Of a DNA stretch of 64,000 nucleotides, positions 57,690 to 64,000 are shown in pieces (positions within the stretch are counted from its first letter, which is position 1; every line of letters starts with the position of its first letter). A program made the position numbers and the translations under genes. Below the pieces are notes generated by a model. The model was not told where the DNA came from. It did no database searches and worked only from the letters and a program-made list of their open reading frames with translations. This DNA comes from Acidianus manzaensis. GTDB lineage: Archaea > Thermoproteota > Thermoprotei_A > Sulfolobales > Sulfolobaceae. The stretch is taken from NCBI RefSeq assembly GCF_002116695.1, contig NZ_CP020477.1, positions 607,501-671,500 on the forward strand, read 5' to 3'.

Positions 57690-59969
57690 GTGAGAGATTT
57701 GCTCCTTGATGCATCAATATTCAGCAGAGCTTTAGTTGGTATTGATATTAATAGTATAAAGAAACAAATGGTACAAGAACAAAAGGAGCTAGTAGTAGGA
57801 AGACTAACTTCTATGTCTGGAGATATTTTGTCCTATTTAAATCCTAAAATAGTTATTTCTAGAGATAGACTTTCTGATGGATCAATAGTTAAATTCTTAA
57901 ATCAGAAAAAATTTGGATTAGATTTAGTTGAAGTTCCTACAGGAGTTACTTTTGAAGAATTAATTAATTTCTTGAGTAAAGAGGGATACTTTCCAATAAT
58001 ATTTCCTGTCTATTTAAAAGGAACTATTGGAGGTTTTATTTCTACTAACGGATCTGGTTTTGGTAGTTATAAATATGGATTTGTAAAAAGTAAAACTACA
58101 TTATATGAAATCAAAGATACGGCTACAGCTACTATTCTTGTAGCTAAATATCCAGAGGTAATAGAATTAGATCAAGAAGTTCCTTATGCTTGGAGTGGAA
58201 TAATAATTGATGGTAGCTTTAAATATTATTTACCCGCATCTTATTCTTCTATAGTTCATCTTAAAGGACCAAGTATTTCAACTAGTCAAGTTATCGGAGA
58301 AATTTCAAAAATTTCAAATGGGATGCTTAAAAGAGATTATATTCCTATATGTTTAAGATCTTCTGATTATAGTTTATTGAGTTCAGCTCCCATAGAAAAG
58401 AAAATAGGATATATAATCAATTATAATTCTCCAGCTAGGAATTATGTTATTTGCGGGACTATAAAGGATGATGAAATAAATCAAGTGTTTAATTATCTTA
58501 AAAAGAATCCATCAGTACTTCCCTTTCCGGGTTTGCAAGAATATAAAGAGATACACAAAGCCATAATGGAGAAATATAAAAAGGATATAAAAATACCAAA
58601 GAATCTAGAAAAATATAAGTCACAATTTATTGATGTTACAAAATGTATAAATTGTAGTATTTGTTTAGATTCTTGTATTGCATATAAATCTTCGAAGAAT
58701 ATTATTTACTCTCCATTAGGTAAATTTAATAGATTAGTAACTGGAGAAACTAAATTCGAATATTGTTTAGGATGCAAGGAAGATGAAGATGTTTGTCCAG
58801 TAGGTATAAATATATCAAGTTTGACTACTGAATTCTTACCTAGGATTTCATCTTCTAGAGAAAAATTGTCTATTCAATTAGAAAGTTTACCTAATCGATT
58901 TAAAGATCTTGAAAAAGAAATAGACTCAAAATATAGGAATAATCCGTTATATGTACTCTTTGTAGGTTGTTCATATAAATATGATCCTTTAGGGGTAGAA
59001 GGCTTTTTAGATTTTCTAATACAAAATGGCGATAAAATAGATAAAAGATTTTCTCCAAGAGTAAAAATAATAGATATGGCGTGCTGTGGGTTTGATAAGT
59101 ATATTTCTGGTGATATTGACGGAGCAAAGTCAGATGTGAATAAAATAATTGAAATGAAAAATAGGTTAAACGCATCTGGTATATACTTTTTATGTCCTGA
59201 AGGACTTTATGTTTATAATACTCTGTCTCAAGATAGAGGTGTATTAGCTTTTGAACTTTTGAAGCCATTTATAAAGGATAAAATTCATTCAGGCTGTTGG
59301 GCTAGAAAGCTAGGTATTGAGGGAGATGACAATGAATGTGCTGGTCTTTTCTTGACGTCATATAAAGATTCTGAAATCCCATTAAAGAAAAAATCAGACG
59401 TATTGACAATATGTCCATTCTCTACATGGAAATTCTCTTCAAAATCCGTCTACTCCATTTTTCTTAGATCTATTCAATTAAATAGCAAAATAGAAATACC
59501 TCAAGTTTCTGATCAGCTATTAATAGATATTATAAAGAAATCGCTAATACAATCAATTTATGATTCTATTGATGAAATAGCTGACAAACTAAGTAATTGG
59601 GTTATGGGAGGGTCTAACTATTTTATGCTACTAGTAATACCTATAATTAGGAAAAGAATGGTTAGTATATTAAAGTCAGAGTTTCTAAATAATTCTGAGA
59701 TATTGAATTATATAAAATTTTTAAATTCTAACAAAGTATTGATGGAAGATAAAATTGATAAAATATCTTCAACGGTTAATTCCATTGATTATACTAATAT
59801 TGTTATAGATTTAATACCTAAAATTTTGTCATCAAGCAAACTTGAATATGATTCTAGAAAAATTGTTGAGACAGATCATTTTAAGATAGTTATGAATGAC
59901 GTTATTAAAAAAGCTGTTACAGATAAAGTTTTAGAAGATATAATTATTGAAGTTAGCTATTCTAAATAG
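57690..59969 (+). CDS. FAD-linked oxidase fused to a 4Fe-4S/CCG-type module (lactate or glycolate dehydrogenase-like)
   Basis: 759 residues from the GTG at 57690. An ATG at 57660 would add a hydrophobic translation of promoter DNA. Domains in order: FAD_binding_4-type ([35 protein letters not shown]) to about 300, a ferredoxin-like pair C-x2-C-x2-C-x3-C ([12 protein letters not shown]) and [12 protein letters not shown] near 315-380, then a CCG-like domain with MACCGFDKY and SGCWARK. It oxidises a 2-hydroxyacid or similar and passes electrons to a carrier. This single-chain form replaces separate GlcD/GlcF subunits. Confidence 0.8.
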   Translation: MRDLLLDASIFSRALVGIDINSIKKQMVQEQKELVVGRLTSMSGDILSYLNPKIVISRDRLSDGSIVKFLNQKKFGLDLVEVPTGVTFEELINFLSKEGYFPIIFPVYLKGTIGGFISTNGSGFGSYKYGFVKSKTTLYEIKDTATATILVAKYPEVIELDQEVPYAWSGIIIDGSFKYYLPASYSSIVHLKGPSISTSQVIGEISKISNGMLKRDYIPICLRSSDYSLLSSAPIEKKIGYIINYNSPARNYVICGTIKDDEINQVFNYLKKNPSVLPFPGLQEYKEIHKAIMEKYKKDIKIPKNLEKYKSQFIDVTKCINCSICLDSCIAYKSSKNIIYSPLGKFNRLVTGETKFEYCLGCKEDEDVCPVGINISSLTTEFLPRISSSREKLSIQLESLPNRFKDLEKEIDSKYRNNPLYVLFVGCSYKYDPLGVEGFLDFLIQNGDKIDKRFSPRVKIIDMACCGFDKYISGDIDGAKSDVNKIIEMKNRLNASGIYFLCPEGLYVYNTLSQDRGVLAFELLKPFIKDKIHSGCWARKLGIEGDDNECAGLFLTSYKDSEIPLKKKSDVLTICPFSTWKFSSKSVYSIFLRSIQLNSKIEIPQVSDQLLIDIIKKSLIQSIYDSIDEIADKLSNWVMGGSNYFMLLVIPIIRKRMVSILKSEFLNNSEILNYIKFLNSNKVLMEDKIDKISSTVNSIDYTNIVIDLIPKILSSSKLEYDSRKIVETDHFKIVMNDVIKKAVTDKVLEDIIIEVSYSK

Positions 59970-60393
59970 TTAATTTATATTCTTTATCTCTAGCATCAAA
60001 ATATATTAATCCATTTCTTTTTAAAAACAGAAAAAGTGGAAGTAGCCTTTTTGGTATATCGTTTTCTATATCTTCTTTCTTTAAATACTTAAAATACATT
60101 AAAAGTAAATCAAGAGTATCCTTAAAAGTTATTAAATATCTATCATTATCTAAGCTTATTCCTATTAAATTCGGATTAGAATTTTTTGAAAAACTTTCCT
60201 TTATTATAAATCCTTTGTCTAAAATTTCCTCACAATCCGTTCTTTTTGGTTTTTCGAATTTTCTTAAAATTTTAAGAATTTCGTCTAATTTTTCATCAAT
60301 TAGTTCATTATCATAGTTTCTATATCTAAAACTTTGGTAATCGTCATTAAGTAGTTGCATTAAAGCTTCTTCTATGTCATTATCAGATTGCAT
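59962..60393 (-). CDS. Protein of unknown function (143 aa)
   Basis: Acidic helical N-terminus ([20 protein letters not shown]), a middle rich in Lys/Glu with single Cys in [11 protein letters not shown], and a hydrophobic C-terminal helix pair ([18 protein letters not shown]). No family is recognised. It faces the oxidase gene tail to tail (8-nt overlap) and is divergent from the MoaD-MoaE gene (42 bp). Confidence 0.5.
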   Translation of the reverse strand: MQSDNDIEEALMQLLNDDYQSFRYRNYDNELIDEKLDEILKILRKFEKPKRTDCEEILDKGFIIKESFSKNSNPNLIGISLDNDRYLITFKDTLDLLLMYFKYLKKEDIENDIPKRLLPLFLFLKRNGLIYFDARDKEYKLTI

Positions 60394-60435
60394 ATATATT
60401 TTTAGGTAAAAATATACACACAGTGATATCTGAAA

Positions 60436-61115
60436 ATGATCAAAATTAGATACTTTGCTTTCCTTAAGGATATAACAAGTAAAAGTGAAGAAGAAGTAGA
60501 GATAAATTGCAAAGATATTAATTGTTTGATTGAATTTCTATCAAAAAAATATGGAAAAAGAATGCAAGATGCTCTAATAAATGGAATAAATGGAATAAAA
60601 GTCACTATACTTGTTAATGGTGAGATAAAAAATGAAATTAATCCTGGTGACGAAATAGCTATATTGCCACCTCCTGCAGGTGGAGATGTAATTAAAGGTA
60701 AATTCAATTTTTTAGATGAAATAAAAAAATTTAGGCAAGAAGCTCCACCAGAAGCTGGATCTTTAGTAGTTTATTTAGGTTTTGTAAAAGGAATAGTAGA
60801 AGGGCATAAAGTTTATGAGTTAGACTACGAGTCCTATGAGGATTACACAGTAAAAAGAATAAGTGAAATAGAATCATCAGTAAAAAGAAAATATAGTGAC
60901 GTTATAAATATAAAAATTCTTCATGCTATTGACAAAATGAAACCTGGAGATGATGTAATTCTAATAATGTGCATAGGAAAAGGAAGAAAAGATGCTATAC
61001 ATGCTATAGAAGAGGCAATAGAATTAGTAAAACATACTACTGGAATTTGGAAATTGGAAATAAGAGATGATGGTGAATTTTGGGTAGTTGCAGGAAATAC
61101 TAGGGTGAAAAGAGA

Positions 61116-61119
<4 letters not shown>
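60436..61119 (+). CDS. MoaD-MoaE fusion (molybdopterin synthase)
   Basis: 227 residues. Residues 1-83 are a MoaD ubiquitin-like domain ending PPPAGG (G82-G83), whose C-terminal Gly would normally be the thiocarboxylate. The chain continues [12 protein letters not shown] into a MoaE catalytic subunit with [28 protein letters not shown] and the [10 protein letters not shown] loop. Molybdopterin synthase adds sulfur to cPMP. The fused GG cannot carry sulfur unless the protein is cleaved, or the fused MoaD serves as structure only. ThiDN overlaps the end by 4 nt (ATGA). Confidence 0.88.
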
Positions 61120-62453
<1,334 letters not shown>

Positions 62454-62455
62454 AT

Positions 62456-62992
<537 letters not shown>

Positions 62993-63014
62993 CATATATT
63001 TAGACAGTATTAAT

Positions 63015-64000
<986 letters not shown>

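Noticed and set aside
58900..59268. Long antisense frame inside the FAD/Fe-S oxidase gene
   Set aside because: A shadow of the coding strand with the low-complexity His/Tyr/Leu composition typical of antisense frames in AT-rich genes.

Overview
The window comes from an AT-rich thermoacidophilic crenarchaeon of the order Sulfolobales. The evidence is a Sul7d-type chromatin protein cut by the left edge, an XPB helicase paired with its Bax1 nuclease, a Dbh/Dpo4 Y-family polymerase, a TIP49 ATPase, an archaeal coenzyme A route (PanB, pantoate kinase, phosphopantothenate synthetase), and start codons that mostly lie about 22-29 nt after a TATA-like box (leaderless transcripts). The first residues of the Sul7d protein ([10 protein letters not shown]) recall Acidianus more than Sulfolobus, but this is a weak hint. 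I see no rRNA, tRNA, CRISPR array, transposase or integrase. The gene order looks like ordinary core chromosome, and no stretch longer than about 300 bases lacks a gene.

Layout. 1-7.6 kb: Sul7d (partial), a B12-type radical SAM enzyme, a HAD phosphatase, bax1-xpb, a UPF0282 metallo-beta-lactamase-fold protein, and a VIT1/CCC1 metal transporter with two palindromic operators. 7.8-16.8 kb: membrane and envelope genes (APC permease, repeat-containing surface protein, MscS channel, MFS transporter) and two solute-binding-like proteins without signal peptides. 17-28.2 kb: nadB-Nudix, TIP49, a C/D-box sRNA overlapping a PfkB kinase, dbh, rtcA, a glutamine-synthetase-like gene coupled to a zinc alcohol dehydrogenase, a Trm5-like methyltransferase and a degenerate amidohydrolase. 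28.2-33.8 kb: an SIS/TusA-like/membrane/cobA/YHS run, then two subunits of a molybdenum hydroxylase with a MocA-like cytidylyltransferase and two CoxG-like proteins. 33.7-45.5 kb: GTPBP1-like GTPase, ZPR1-like protein, Hsp20, methylmalonyl-CoA epimerase and mutase, a phosphoribosyltransferase, a phosphodiesterase, a phytoene-dehydrogenase-like oxidase led by a 35-aa membrane peptide, a membrane-anchored double AAA ATPase, an IMPase and thioredoxin reductase. 45.5-51.9 kb: a pterin-type cluster (DHPS-related protein, PTPS, an mptE-like gene interrupted in the reading frame, several unknowns) and a LeuA-type synthase lacking a normal start. 51.8-64 kb: two ribbon-helix-helix proteins, a GC-rich hairpin that may be an RNA gene, a stand-alone Lrp-like sensor domain, an ABC exporter, the CoA genes, a large FAD/Fe-S oxidase, a MoaD-MoaE fusion, ThiD-ThiN, an HD phosphohydrolase, pyrophosphatase and the start of a glycosyltransferase.

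How it fits together. Molybdenum cofactor chemistry recurs (CutB/CutC-like subunits, MocA-like protein, MoaD-MoaE), as does cofactor synthesis (NAD, CoA, thiamine, siroheme-type tetrapyrrole, pterin). Packing is extreme: of 18 convergent gene pairs, 16 overlap at their 3' ends and one abuts. The only convergent pair with a real gap holds the GC-rich hairpin. The most unusual items are the interrupted reading frames at 49.4-50.1 kb, the GC-rich hairpin at 52.5 kb, paired palindromic operators at three promoters, and several enzymes that lack the key residues of their families.
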